DNA from: an uncultured Ellagibacter sp.
Lineage (GTDB): Bacteria; Actinomycetota; Coriobacteriia; Coriobacteriales; Eggerthellaceae
Assembly: GCF_934643285.1 (NCBI RefSeq)
Contig: NZ_CAKUBT010000007.1
Location: 1 to 64,000, forward strand
Direction of reading: 5' to 3'
DNA: 64,000 nt
Below the pieces are notes generated by a model, which had not been told where the DNA came from, ran no database searches, and saw only the letters and a list, made by a program, of their open reading frames with translations. The first letter of the stretch is position 1; every line of letters begins with the position of its first letter. Below are positions 18,458 to 26,974 of this stretch, in pieces. The position numbers and the translations under genes were made by a program.

Positions 18458-20239
18458 TCACTCTATCACATTTCCCCCAGGGACAAGCCACGCCAGCCAT
18501 GCGGCAGCATCTTCTTCACATGCGTCGATCAGCCTGGTCGAGGTGCCCTGCAAACCCGCAGCTGTCCACGCGGTGACAGTCGCCACCTTCGCACGGCGCT
18601 GGAAGGGGTTCGACTTCGAGAAGCCGAACTGGATCTTCTCGCGAGGCAGGCAAACCGAAACTGTGCCGAGGCCGCCGTTTCTCACCTGCATAAAGCGCCT
18701 GTTGAACGAAAACCACGACGAGCGCGCCCAAAGCACCGCGCTCACGGCGGCGAGCACCTCGGCAACCGCACACGCAACGTAGCCTAAAAGCGCGATCCGG
18801 TCGAACCAGAAGAGTTCCCCCGCCGACATGAAATCGTCGCCATAAGCGCTTACGCCGAACATCACGCCCACGTGGAGAAGAGCAAGAGCCACGGCGCACC
18901 AAAGCCCCCATCCTTGGATGACCGTGCGCCTGACCAGCGCACGGCGAAGAGCCACCTTAGGAACGCGACGGCGCTCGGTCGGCATGTCGGCGAACTCGGG
19001 AATGAGCCCCGCGACGATCTCGGGCACGCGATCGACCTTCACGAAGGGATGCACGACGAGCGCACCCTCGGAAAGGGAGTCCTCCATGCCACCCGACCCG
19101 CTCGACGCGTCCACCTTCCCGAGCGACAGCTCGCAGAAGCCGAAGATGCGTCTGACGAAAGTCTGCTTCACGATAACCGACTGCACGCGATCAACCGACA
19201 CACCGTGGAACCTGTGCTGGAGAAGGCCGCGCTCGACCTCAATGCGGTCGCCGCGGCGGCGCGCCTTGAAGCCTCCGAAGGAGATGCAGGTGCCGAGCGC
19301 CGACATCACCCACACGAACAGGGACAACGCGATGAAGCCGACAGCGATAAGGGCGATGATGCTATTGCCGAAAAGCGCGAGGCCCGCGTCGGCGAGCACT
19401 TCCGCGACGGCTCCGCCCGCCTCGCCCACCATCTGCGAGACGAAATCGGCGACCTGCGAGAACACGCCGATGATGCCGACGACGACGAGAATCAGCGTCG
19501 TGCTGTTCGAAAGCCCGGTGAGAATGAGCTCGCTGTTGGTTATGCCGTACTGGAAGGAGATGTGCCCCGTGTCGACCTCGCTCCCGGCGAATACGCCGCG
19601 CACGTCGTCCCACACCTCAGCGGGCGCATCGAGCACGTTGCCGAAGCTGCTCGGGGCGTCGGCTTCCCGAAAAGGCGCCCCGACGGCCGCCGACTTGCGA
19701 GCGAACAGGTCGGCCCGCAGCGCCTCCGCGTCGGCCTTGCGCAAAAACGGCACCGACACAGCCTTGTTCGACGCGCCGCCCGCCGTGTCGATCTGCACCG
19801 TGCACACGCCGAACACGCGCTGGAGAAGCGAGGCTGTCTGGTCGACCGACTGGATGCGCCGGTAGGGCACATGCACACGCTTTTTGTTGAAGATGCCCGA
19901 ATAGAAGCTGAATTCCTCGTCGCCGAACTCGTACCAGATGTGCTTGTAGGACACGAGGCGGTAGATGAGGCTCGTGGCGAGCGAAACGACCACCGTGCCA
20001 AGGAAAAGCAGGACGATGACAATCGTCGCAAACCCGCCGTTCACGAACTGCCCGAGGCTGTCGGGGTTGAACAACTCGGGGATGATCTGGGGAAGCGCGC
20101 CGACAAGAAGCGCCGCGAACACCGCAGCGGCACCCTGAAGACCGCCAAGCCAGATGTAGCTGGAATGGACCGCGTGCCTCTCGCGATTCCCACGCATCCC
20201 GCGCCTCTCGCGATTCTCGCGGTTTTGGACCCCGTCCAT
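18458..20239 (-). CDS. YdbT-like membrane protein with bacterial PH domains
   Basis: A 593-residue membrane protein with hydrophobic pairs near the N terminus (GGLQGAAAVFAALLVGALPQI, FATIVIVLLFLGTVV), the middle and the C terminus, separated by bPH_2 domains. Each PH domain has the pattern FSFYSGIFNKKRVHVPYRRIQSVDQ or DRIEVERGLLQHRFHGVSVDRVQSV. It overlaps the YdbS-like gene through TGATG at 20239, the usual YdbS-YdbT arrangement. The role is unknown; a membrane-organising function is often proposed. Confidence 0.88.
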   Translation of the reverse strand: MDGVQNRENRERRGMRGNRERHAVHSSYIWLGGLQGAAAVFAALLVGALPQIIPELFNPDSLGQFVNGGFATIVIVLLFLGTVVVSLATSLIYRLVSYKHIWYEFGDEEFSFYSGIFNKKRVHVPYRRIQSVDQTASLLQRVFGVCTVQIDTAGGASNKAVSVPFLRKADAEALRADLFARKSAAVGAPFREADAPSSFGNVLDAPAEVWDDVRGVFAGSEVDTGHISFQYGITNSELILTGLSNSTTLILVVVGIIGVFSQVADFVSQMVGEAGGAVAEVLADAGLALFGNSIIALIAVGFIALSLFVWVMSALGTCISFGGFKARRRGDRIEVERGLLQHRFHGVSVDRVQSVIVKQTFVRRIFGFCELSLGKVDASSGSGGMEDSLSEGALVVHPFVKVDRVPEIVAGLIPEFADMPTERRRVPKVALRRALVRRTVIQGWGLWCAVALALLHVGVMFGVSAYGDDFMSAGELFWFDRIALLGYVACAVAEVLAAVSAVLWARSSWFSFNRRFMQVRNGGLGTVSVCLPREKIQFGFSKSNPFQRRAKVATVTAWTAAGLQGTSTRLIDACEEDAAAWLAWLVPGGNVIE

Positions 20240-20727
20240 CACATGTCCTCGCGCGCGATGCGGGCAAGCTCGGCCGCGCGGTCACGCACCTGGTCGGCGA
20301 CGTCGTTCGCAAGCCCGGGAATTACGTGCTCGCCAGCGGCCGTGGCGACGGTGACGCTCGAGAGACCGAAGGCGCGTAGAATCGGCCCCTGGCGTGCGTC
20401 GGTGTTCTGGACGCGGATGAAGGGGATGATGTAGCGCTTGCGCCAGATAATTCCCTTGGCGATGTCGAGGTAGTCGTCGTGAAGCTCGTAGCGCCAGCGA
20501 ACGTAGCGGATGGGCGGCAGCACGACGAGGAACGCCACAAGCAGCACCGCAGCAATGGCCGAGAGCACGGCGATGAGGGCGAACGCCCAAGGCGCCGGTT
20601 CGACTGCGGCGCAAATGGCGAAGGGGACAGCGCAGCAGAGGTAGCCGAGCACGATCCAGATGGTGTCGTTTACCCGCCACACATTCTTCACCCGAGGATC
20701 GAGCTTGCTTTGAGGGGTCCCGTTCAT
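20239..20727 (-). CDS. YdbS-like PH-domain membrane protein
   Basis: A 162-residue protein with two transmembrane helices (IWIVLGYLCCAVPFAICAA and WAFALIAVLSAIAAVLLVAFLVV) and one bPH_2 domain (YELHDDYLDIAKGIIWRKRYIIPFIRVQNTDARQGP). It is the small partner of the adjacent YdbT-like protein. ATG at 20727 follows GAGAAAGG at 9 bases; the longer frame to 20859 lacks a ribosome site. Confidence 0.9.
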   Translation of the reverse strand: MNGTPQSKLDPRVKNVWRVNDTIWIVLGYLCCAVPFAICAAVEPAPWAFALIAVLSAIAAVLLVAFLVVLPPIRYVRWRYELHDDYLDIAKGIIWRKRYIIPFIRVQNTDARQGPILRAFGLSSVTVATAAGEHVIPGLANDVADQVRDRAAELARIAREDM

Positions 20728-20963
20728 GAGGAAAGCCTTTCTCGAACGCGCCCGCGATGCGAACGCTTCACCATGATAGCAAGTGTCGGCAAACTTTTTG
20801 TAAAGCGAACGAGAAAGCCCAACGCCGCCAAGAGTGATGTCGCCATCGAACCTGTTCACGGCATCGATGGCATTTGTCGCCTTTTTGCAGAAGGCCGCAT
20901 GCGCCAGCCAAATTGTGTACGATGGAAAGGCTGAATCGATTGCGCAGCAGAAAAGAGGGAATC

Positions 20964-21407
20964 ATGAAATACCAGGAGCTGCAAGACGAAGTGAAGGCCG
21001 CGCTGAAAGCGCACGACAAGCCGCGCGTGTCCATCCTGCGCCAGGTGCACGGCGAGGTGAAGAACATCGAGGTGAACGAGCGCCGCGAGATCACGGACGC
21101 CGACGTCGACGCCATGCTCAAGCGCGTGATCAAGCAGACGAAGGAGACGCTTGAAGGCTCCATCAAGGCGGGGAACAACCAGGAGCGCACCGACCTTCTC
21201 GCCGCGCAGGTGGAAATTCTTGAGTCGTATCTTCCCAAGCAGGTTTCGGGCGACGAGCTTATCGCGCTCATCGAGAAGACGCTCACCGAGACCGGTGCCA
21301 CCTCGAAGAAGGAGATGGGGAAGGTGATGGGCGCGCTCACGAAGGCGACCGGCGGAAACTTCGACAAGGCCGCGGCCGCGGCCGAGCTCGGCAAGCGTCT
21401 CGCCTAG
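20964..21407 (+). CDS. GatB/YqeY-domain protein
   Basis: A 147-residue YqeY family protein, an all-helical fold shared with the tail of GatB. Visible family features are KYQELQDEVKAALKAHDK at the start, LRQVHGEVKNIEV, RTDLLAAQVEILESYLPKQ and a C-terminal helical bundle. YqeY may act in tRNA-dependent amidation, but this is not established. ATG at 20964 follows AGAGGGAATC. It is monocistronic and ends in a strong terminator. Confidence 0.92.
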   Translation: MKYQELQDEVKAALKAHDKPRVSILRQVHGEVKNIEVNERREITDADVDAMLKRVIKQTKETLEGSIKAGNNQERTDLLAAQVEILESYLPKQVSGDELIALIEKTLTETGATSKKEMGKVMGALTKATGGNFDKAAAAAELGKRLA

Positions 21408-21445
21408 CACAGGACCCACGCGACCCGCTGCGACGTTTTGGAGAC

Positions 21446-21500
21446 AGCGCCCGACCGTTTCGATGCCCGCAAGGACTTCAAAGCGGTCGGGCGCTTTTTT
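21446..21500 (+). terminator. Strong terminator after yqeY-like gene
   Basis: A 12-bp perfect stem (21446-21457 with 21484-21495, AGCGCCCGACCG/CGGTCGGGCGCT) is followed by six T residues. Confidence 0.9.
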
Positions 21501-21557
21501 GCGGGCAATCGGCTTGCGTTGTGCGAGATGACGGGCTGAACCGTTGTACGTGGGACA

Positions 21558-21751
21558 ACAAAAAACGCCCGCAGGCGTTTCGTTTCGAGGAGAGGAGGCC
21601 GGTGAGGGCGAGGGGGGGGTAGGCCCTCACCGGCTTGTGATGGATGGCCAGACGAGAGGAGCCTCCACCACCGGGTCAGCATTAAGAAGTGTGCTGGTCA
21701 GCGGGTTCGTTTTCTTGAGAGAGAGGGGGGGTTCGAACCCTCGCTGCTGAC
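21558..21751 (-). ncRNA. 6C-like small RNA (two C-rich hairpin loops)
   Basis: A ~194-nt minus-strand transcription unit with its own promoter and terminator and no reading frame. Hairpin 1 pairs GTCAGC/GCTGAC and GGGTTCG/CGAACCC (21734-21751 with 21697-21709) around a loop holding seven Cs and a CT repeat. Hairpin 2 is a perfect 12-bp stem (21598-21609 with 21623-21634) around a 13-nt loop with eight Cs. Two stem-loops each with at least six loop cytosines define the actinobacterial 6C RNA; the mycobacterial relative (B11/6C sRNA) is reported to base-pair with G-rich message sites. A CCTCCTCTCCTC stretch near the 3' end also resembles an anti-Shine-Dalgarno sequence. The family call rests on structure read by eye. 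Confidence 0.72.
21561..21579 (-). terminator. Terminator of the 6C-like RNA
   Basis: On the minus strand AACGCC-TGCG-GGCGTT is followed by a T-run (TTTTTGTTG). This marks the RNA 3' end near 21558. Confidence 0.8.
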
Positions 21752-21758
21752 ATTTGTT

Positions 21759-21787
21759 ATCTTAGGTTAACCTTGCTGGCGCGTCAA
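21759..21787 (-). promoter_or_regulatory. Promoter of the 6C-like RNA
   Basis: Read on the minus strand: -35 TTGACG (21787-21782), 17-bp spacer, -10 TAAGAT (21764-21759). The expected start is at about 21752, exactly where the first stem begins. Two GGTTAACC palindromes (21774-21781 in the spacer and 21801-21808 upstream) may be regulator sites. Confidence 0.75.
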
Positions 21788-21941
21788 CAGGGTTAACCAT
21801 GGTTTACAATTCCTCCACAAATGTCTTGCAAGTTGGTGGGAGAATCCGCCACCACCGCAAGCGGCCTCGCCAGAAGATTGCCCGCATGAAGGAAAAACTG
21901 TGCAAAGTCAACGCGCTTTCATCGACAGCCGCGTGAGGGCA

Positions 21942-22084
21942 GCAAGTGAGAAGCAAATGACAGGCAAATGAAAAGTTGCGGCTAACTTTTCACGAATCCG
22001 CAGGTTATCGCATTGCTGAGGCAAAATCAAACCCGCGATAAGCTTTCCCCGCGGCCAGAAAAGCAAGTGACGAGCAAGTGAAAA
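21942..22084. repeat. 143-bp direct repeat, copy A, with 11-bp iterons
   Basis: Copy A of a repeat whose second copy is at 23613-23755, on the other side of the AlbA_2-type gene. The first 62 bases are identical, the middle diverges, and a 26-base block near the end is identical again. GCAARTGA motifs recur at 21942, 21953 and 21964, and again at 22063 and 22074, exactly 11 bp apart. A hairpin AAAAGTT/AACTTTT follows the first group. This copy is downstream of the gene. Confidence 0.85.
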
Positions 22085-22111
22085 ACACGCAGGGAAGACA
22101 CACGTTGTCGT

Positions 22112-23560
22112 TTATGCCCATTGAGGAATGTATCTCATATATCTCGGCGACGTCGACGGATCGACGGGCTTAATCAGCCCTTGTTCAACGCATGTTTTAA
22201 GCAACCGGGAAATCTGCGCCGAGTTGGAGTCTTTCAATCCGAAGCGCTCGCGAAGAGACTGATTACTCGCATAATCACGCGCCGCATAGCGCACGCACAC
22301 ATGCCAATAGCATGCGTCCCGCTTTTCCTCGATAGTTAAATCTTTAAAGGGACGCCGACCATAAAGCACCACCCTCGTGCTGTCGCCGTACAGCTCAATG
22401 CGCGGAGCAGGAAGATGGAGCAGCTCGCACGAATAGATGATTTTATCCCAACCCGTCCCCGCCTCCTCGCATATGCCCATACGCCGCATAACGCCCGCAA
22501 GATGCTCATTGCGCGAGCACGGCGGGTCATTCACGATTCGAGATACGTCAACCAAAGGCTGACCTGGGTTGGTGAATTCAATACGCCCGTCGAAAACCTC
22601 GACCATGGGTCCCGCGCCGCCAACCTGGAAGTCCTGATGGATCAGCGAGTTCCCCATAAGCTCGCGTAAGGCTATTTGAGGATACTCCCCTTCCGTTCTT
22701 CTTACCGCACCTTCGATGCGCTCTTCAGAAGGCAGAAGCGCCATAAGATAACGAAAAGCATCTTCGAACGACTGGGCATAGCCAGATGAAAGCGTCTCTT
22801 CTTTTTGCATGAGAATTCGAGAGGAACCATCGTAGCGGATCACCCGCAGCGCCTTCCTGGCAACGGGAGGAAACGCCGACATATCGCGCGCGATGGTTAA
22901 GGCACCTAAGTTCGTAATCGCATAGGAACCATCCACGTCTTTCGCAACGAAACGATCGACCTCGAGGGCGTGTAGCGCAGATTCCGTCTGAGCGGGCATC
23001 GGCTCGTCAAGTTTCTCGTAATAAAGGGGAATATCAAGAAGCGACACAACCTCGTCAAGCGTCAAGCGATCGAGCGCCACTTGCGTCTCAAACGCCGCCC
23101 GCCCAACCTTCGCCCATAGCTCCGATTCTCGACGAGAACCTGGAACGAGCTTCTGGGTACTGCTCCCCGTTCGAATGTAGGCTTCGTTTTTAAATCGAGC
23201 AATCTGGTACGCAGCGGGCATTATCTTCGCGACAACGACGTGCTTCCCGAACGCTTCCCCTTCCTCGAATTCGAAATGCACGTTGCTGCTCAACATGCTC
23301 CGAAGCCAAATCTCCAGATCTTGGTTGCCGTGTTTTTGCCTACGCGGATAAAAGGACGTGCCCACGACCTCGTGCGATTTATCGGTAACTCCCCATACCT
23401 TGTAGGCGAATCGGACGTCATGTAACGTCGCCGAATTGGCCAGAGCGCAAATGTCCTTCCCCTCTTTCTCGAACTCGACGAAGTTCTCTTTGAATTCGAG
23501 GTATTCGGTTTCTTCGGGATATGCGCTTAGCTCTTGAATGAGCAGTTTCATATCTTTCAC
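22112..23560 (-). CDS. AlbA_2 (schlafen-type) domain ATP-binding regulator-like protein
   Basis: About 482 residues. The N-terminal AlbA_2 domain (EYLEFKEN at 19-26, CALANS, WGVTD) is a putative nucleic-acid-binding fold. A GHKL-type ATPase segment follows (RELMGNSLIHQDF near 310, then MVEVFDGRIEFTNPG and AGTGWDKI), and the C terminus has a winged-helix-like region (SNQSLRERFGLKDSNSAQISRLLKTCVEQG). Relatives are often annotated as transcriptional regulators or ATP-dependent DNA-binding proteins, sometimes in defence islands. GTG at 23560 follows AAGGAG at 6 bases. Flanking direct repeats suggest it moved as a cassette or binds its own flanks. Confidence 0.85.
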   Translation of the reverse strand: MKDMKLLIQELSAYPEETEYLEFKENFVEFEKEGKDICALANSATLHDVRFAYKVWGVTDKSHEVVGTSFYPRRQKHGNQDLEIWLRSMLSSNVHFEFEEGEAFGKHVVVAKIMPAAYQIARFKNEAYIRTGSSTQKLVPGSRRESELWAKVGRAAFETQVALDRLTLDEVVSLLDIPLYYEKLDEPMPAQTESALHALEVDRFVAKDVDGSYAITNLGALTIARDMSAFPPVARKALRVIRYDGSSRILMQKEETLSSGYAQSFEDAFRYLMALLPSEERIEGAVRRTEGEYPQIALRELMGNSLIHQDFQVGGAGPMVEVFDGRIEFTNPGQPLVDVSRIVNDPPCSRNEHLAGVMRRMGICEEAGTGWDKIIYSCELLHLPAPRIELYGDSTRVVLYGRRPFKDLTIEEKRDACYWHVCVRYAARDYASNQSLRERFGLKDSNSAQISRLLKTCVEQGLIKPVDPSTSPRYMRYIPQWA

Positions 23561-23601
23561 GGCGAGCTCCTTGCTTCCTTAGGTTTTCATTATAAAGAAA
23601 A

Positions 23602-23763
23602 GCAAGTGACGAGCAAGTGAGAAGCAAATGACAGGCAAATGAAAAGTTGCGGCTAACTTTTCACGAATCCGCAGCTTATCGAGCTGTTGGGGCAGAATCA
23701 ACCCCGCAAAAGGCCTTCCCTGCGGCCAGAAAAGCAAGTGACGAGCAAGAGAAAAGCTAGTGA
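23602..23763. repeat. Direct repeat, copy B, with iterons in the promoter region of the AlbA_2-type gene
   Basis: The core 23613-23755 matches 21942-22084. GCAARTGA or a close variant occurs at 23602, 23613, 23624 and 23635, then at 23734, 23745 and 23756, always in steps of 11 bp, one helical turn. This copy lies 40-200 bases upstream of the gene start at 23560, a natural place for autoregulation. Confidence 0.85.
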
Positions 23764-23842
23764 GAATCCGCCCAAGCAACAAGTCCCGTAGGGCACTTTC
23801 TCACGCGCCATTTCGTGCAAACGGAGTCCTCCCCGAACGCAA

Positions 23843-23872
23843 GAAGGCCGGGCACTTTCGCGTCCGGCCTTC
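23843..23872 (-). terminator. Terminator of the feo operon
   Basis: Stem GAAGGCCGG (23843-23851) with CCGGCCTTC (23864-23872), 24 bases past the last feo-cluster stop. On the minus strand it is followed by TTGCGTTC, a weak T-tract. Confidence 0.6.
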
Positions 23873-23895
23873 CCGTTGAATCATAAGAAAACGTG

Positions 23896-24120
23896 CTATC
23901 TGAGCGCCTTGCCCATGTCGGCTACCATGCACTCGACCGCTCCGCAGCCGGAACAGCCATGGCAGCTTCCACATCCGCTTCGAGGGCTATCGCTATCCCC
24001 GCAGTGGTCGTGGCAATCGCACAGGCCGCGCGTCGCAATGCGGCGCACCGCCAGCACAGCAAGCACGGCGATGACGAGCGCGACGACGATCGTCGACGGC
24101 GTCCAAACCAAACCCATCAT
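23896..24120 (-). CDS. FeoB-associated Cys-rich membrane protein
   Basis: A 74-residue protein: one N-terminal transmembrane helix (STIVVALVIAVLAVLAV) followed by a tail with eight cysteines (CDCHDHC...CGSCHGCSGCG...C). This matches the small Cys-rich proteins encoded after feoB in many Gram-positives and thought to help ferrous iron handling. Its ribosome site AAAGGAGG is 7 bases before ATG. It lies 78 bases after feoB as the last gene of the cluster. Confidence 0.88.
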   Translation of the reverse strand: MMGLVWTPSTIVVALVIAVLAVLAVRRIATRGLCDCHDHCGDSDSPRSGCGSCHGCSGCGAVECMVADMGKALR

Positions 24121-24198
24121 AGGTGCGCCTCCTTTCTTGCGGTTTGATATCGGGGACGCGCCCGAAAACGCATCCCCGAAAGTTACTCTCAGTATACT

Positions 24199-26829
24199 TT
24201 ACGCCGCTTCATTCTCGGTTTCAAGCTTGCGAGCAACCTTTTCGTCCTTCTTGTCGTAATTCGGCATCGGACGGAAGATTTGGAAGAGCATGAGCGCCGC
24301 GATGATGATGGCAACCACGGTCCAGATACCGAAGCTCACTTCTCCCAAGGCCAGGCCAACGAACTGGTAGAGCATGCATCCCACGCACCAGGCAAAACCG
24401 CACATGTAGCCGATGGTGATCCAGAACCACTTAGCCGAGCGCTGCTGCTGGCGAATGGTGCCCATTGCCGCGAAGCACGGCGCGCACAGCAGGTTGAAGG
24501 CGCAGAAGGCGACGATCGCAGCGGTCGATCCGCTAAGCATCTGGGCAAAGCCGTACCACAGCTGCGGGTCCGCCTCGCCGAAGTCGCCGAGCTGGGTGAT
24601 GATGCCGACGGTCGCGACGACGTTTTCCTTCGCAACGAGGCCGGTGACGGCAGTTGCAGTGGCCTGCCAGTTCGCGAAGCCGAGCGGCGCGAAGATCCAG
24701 GCCAGCAGGTTACCAAGGCCCGCCATGAGGCTGTACTCCATGTAGTCGGGCGCCTCGGAATCAAGCAGGCCGAAGCCTTCGCCCGCATCGCCGAAGTTCA
24801 TGAGGAACCAGATGACGATCGTGGACAGGAAGATGATGGTACCTGCTTTGATGATGTAGCCCTTCACGCGCTCCCACATCGAGAGCAGGATGTTCTTCAC
24901 GCCCGGCATGTGGTACTGCGGAAGCTCCATGATAAACGGCGTGGTCTCGCCGGCGAAGAGCTTGGTCTTTTTCAGCATGATGCCGGAGAGGATGATCGCA
25001 ATGACGCCCATGAAGTAGAACATCGGGGCGACATACCAGGTGGCGTCGGAATTGCCGGACGCGATCGCGCCGAACACGAGGGCGATGATCGGCATCTTCG
25101 CGCCGCAGGGGATCATGGTGGTGGTCATGATCGTCATGCGGCGATCCTTCTCGTTCTCGATCGTCTTGGTTGCCATGACGGCGGGCACGCCGCAGCCGGA
25201 GGCGATGAGCATCGGGATGAAGGATTTGCCAGACAGGCCGAACTTGCGGAAGATGCGGTCCATGATGAACGCGACGCGGGACATGTAGCCGCACAGCTCC
25301 AGGAAGCCAAGGAGCAAGAAGAGGATGACCATCTGCGGAATGAAGCCGATAACGGCGCCAACACCTGCGACGATGCCGTCCATGACGAGCGACTGGAGCC
25401 ACGGGGCGACTTCGGCTGCCTCAAGGGCATTGCCAATGATAGCACCAAGACCCGGGATCCACAGGCCCCAAGAACCATCGGAGGGGTCGGGCTCTTCGAC
25501 TTCGAGAGCAGCCCGGTAATCGGCGAAGGTGATCGCCTGCTCCTCGACCTCGCCGTCGTCGCCTTCGACCTCCATCGTGGCAACAGCGTGCTTGGCCTGG
25601 GCCTCTTCGTCGAACGCCGCAATCGTTGCCTGAGCATCGTCGTACTCGGCAACGGCGTCTTCGTACTCGGCCATAGCGTCGGCGTCGGTGGCGTCTTCGG
25701 GAGCCTCGGGCTCGGCCAAAACCAGCGCGTCGATCACTTCTTGGGAGTCATCGGAGGGAAGGCCGGACACCTCGTCCTCGCCGAGGATGTTCTCGACGTA
25801 GGCGGTAATCTGCGCCTGGGCGTCTTCGTACTCGGCCGTGGCCTCGTCGAACGCCTCGCCGCCGGTGTAGAGCCAGCCGTCGCCGGAGATGCCGTCGTTG
25901 GCCCAGTCGGTCACAACGCCGCCGCCGACAGAGACGGCCAGCCAGTACACGAAGAACATGATGACGATGAAGATCGGCAGGCCGAGGAATCGGTTCGTGA
26001 CGACGCGGTCGATCTTCTGGGTGGTGGACATGCCCTTGGTCGACTTCTTCACCGTGTCGTCGACGACGCTGGCGATCTCATCGTAGCGGGCAGAGGTCAC
26101 GATAGACTCTGCGTCATCGTCGAGCTCGGCCTCAAGCGCGTCACGGATGGCGTCGACCGTTTTCTTGTCGGCGTCCGTCAGCTTGAGCTGGGAAATCGTG
26201 CGCTCCTCGCCCTCGAGCACCTTGATGGCGAACCAACGGGCCGTCGCGGAGGAAACCCGCGAGCCGAGAACGTCAATAATCTTCGCGAGCGCCGTCTCGA
26301 TCTCGTCGGAGAAGCGGATCTGCGGCGCAGCGGGAACGCCCTTCTTGCCGAGCTCGATCGCAGTCTTCACAAGCTCGTCCATGCCGCGGCCCTTGAGCGC
26401 CGAGGTGGGAACAATCGGGCATCCAAGCTCGCGAGAGAGCTTGTCGACGTCGATCTTGTCGCCGTTCTTCTCGACGAGGTCCATCATGTTGAGGGCGATG
26501 ACCACAGGCAGGCCCAACTCGAGGATCTGCGTGGTCAAATACAGGTTGCGCTCCAGGTTGGTCGCGTCGATCAGGTTGATGACGACGTCCGGGTCGCCAT
26601 CGAGAAGATAGTCGCGCGCGACGATTTCTTCGGGCGAATACGGCGAGAGCGAATAGATGCCGGGAAGGTCGGTAACCGTGACGTCCTTGTCCTTGGTGTA
26701 CTTGCCTTCCTTCTTTTCAACAGTAACGCCAGGCCAGTTGCCAACATATTGGTTGGCGCCGGTCAGGTCGTTGAACATGGTCGTCTTGCCGCAGTTCGGG
26801 TTGCCGGCAAGCGCAATGCGAATTCCCAT
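24199..26829 (-). CDS. feoB: Ferrous iron transporter FeoB
   Basis: Imports Fe2+ across the membrane. The N-terminal G domain has G1 GNPNCGKTT, G3 DLPG, G4 NMMD and G5 SALKG, and a helical GDI domain follows. The membrane domain has two Gate motifs (FLLLGFLELCGYMSRVAF; ASGCGVPAVMATKTI). At 876 residues it is about 150-200 longer than common forms because of a highly acidic, Ala/Glu/Asp-rich insert after the first transmembrane helix (about 320-460), probably facing outside. Its own promoter and operator candidate lie in the gap to feoA. A short terminator-like hairpin precedes it. Confidence 0.96.
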   Translation of the reverse strand: MGIRIALAGNPNCGKTTMFNDLTGANQYVGNWPGVTVEKKEGKYTKDKDVTVTDLPGIYSLSPYSPEEIVARDYLLDGDPDVVINLIDATNLERNLYLTTQILELGLPVVIALNMMDLVEKNGDKIDVDKLSRELGCPIVPTSALKGRGMDELVKTAIELGKKGVPAAPQIRFSDEIETALAKIIDVLGSRVSSATARWFAIKVLEGEERTISQLKLTDADKKTVDAIRDALEAELDDDAESIVTSARYDEIASVVDDTVKKSTKGMSTTQKIDRVVTNRFLGLPIFIVIMFFVYWLAVSVGGGVVTDWANDGISGDGWLYTGGEAFDEATAEYEDAQAQITAYVENILGEDEVSGLPSDDSQEVIDALVLAEPEAPEDATDADAMAEYEDAVAEYDDAQATIAAFDEEAQAKHAVATMEVEGDDGEVEEQAITFADYRAALEVEEPDPSDGSWGLWIPGLGAIIGNALEAAEVAPWLQSLVMDGIVAGVGAVIGFIPQMVILFLLLGFLELCGYMSRVAFIMDRIFRKFGLSGKSFIPMLIASGCGVPAVMATKTIENEKDRRMTIMTTTMIPCGAKMPIIALVFGAIASGNSDATWYVAPMFYFMGVIAIILSGIMLKKTKLFAGETTPFIMELPQYHMPGVKNILLSMWERVKGYIIKAGTIIFLSTIVIWFLMNFGDAGEGFGLLDSEAPDYMEYSLMAGLGNLLAWIFAPLGFANWQATATAVTGLVAKENVVATVGIITQLGDFGEADPQLWYGFAQMLSGSTAAIVAFCAFNLLCAPCFAAMGTIRQQQRSAKWFWITIGYMCGFAWCVGCMLYQFVGLALGEVSFGIWTVVAIIIAALMLFQIFRPMPNYDKKDEKVARKLETENEAA

Positions 26830-26916
26830 GATCTACCTTTCCAAAATCAACGATGCTTACCTTTGCTGCTTCGCCGAAACGGCGGCACCCTGAAGGGTCG
26901 GTGCGGTCGCTTCGAT

Positions 26917-26944
26917 AAGTTAGATGACACTAACCGCCAAGCAA
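26917..26944 (-). promoter_or_regulatory. feoB promoter with overlapping inverted repeat
   Basis: On the minus strand: -35 TTGCTT (26944-26939), 16-bp spacer, -10 TAACTT (26922-26917). An inverted repeat GTTAG-N6-CTAAC (26919-26934) covers the -10 and spacer, as expected of a repressor site. The half-site resembles the TAACC halves of the palindrome upstream of the first feoA. Confidence 0.55.
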
Positions 26945-26946
26945 AG

Positions 26947-26965
26947 AAAAAGGCCTGCAAAGGCC
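26947..26965 (-). terminator. Terminator-like hairpin between feoA and feoB
   Basis: On the minus strand GGCCT-TTGC-AGGCC is followed by TTTTTC. It lies 10 bases after the second feoA stop and before the feoB promoter. The stem is only 5 bp, so partial termination is more likely than full stop. Confidence 0.5.
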
Positions 26966-26974
26966 CTGCTCGAA

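Larger units (their letters stand above)
23561..23895. other. 335-bp intergenic region holding repeat copy B and a terminator
   Basis: No gene is supported. It contains iteron repeat copy B (upstream of the AlbA_2-type gene, so covering its likely promoter) and the hairpin at 23843-23872 that ends the feo operon. Confidence 0.7.

Noticed and set aside
21675..21752. tRNA-like element with TTCGAAC loop and 7-bp acceptor-like pairing
   Set aside because: No D arm or anticodon arm can be folded. The bases belong to the first hairpin of the 6C-like RNA on the other strand.
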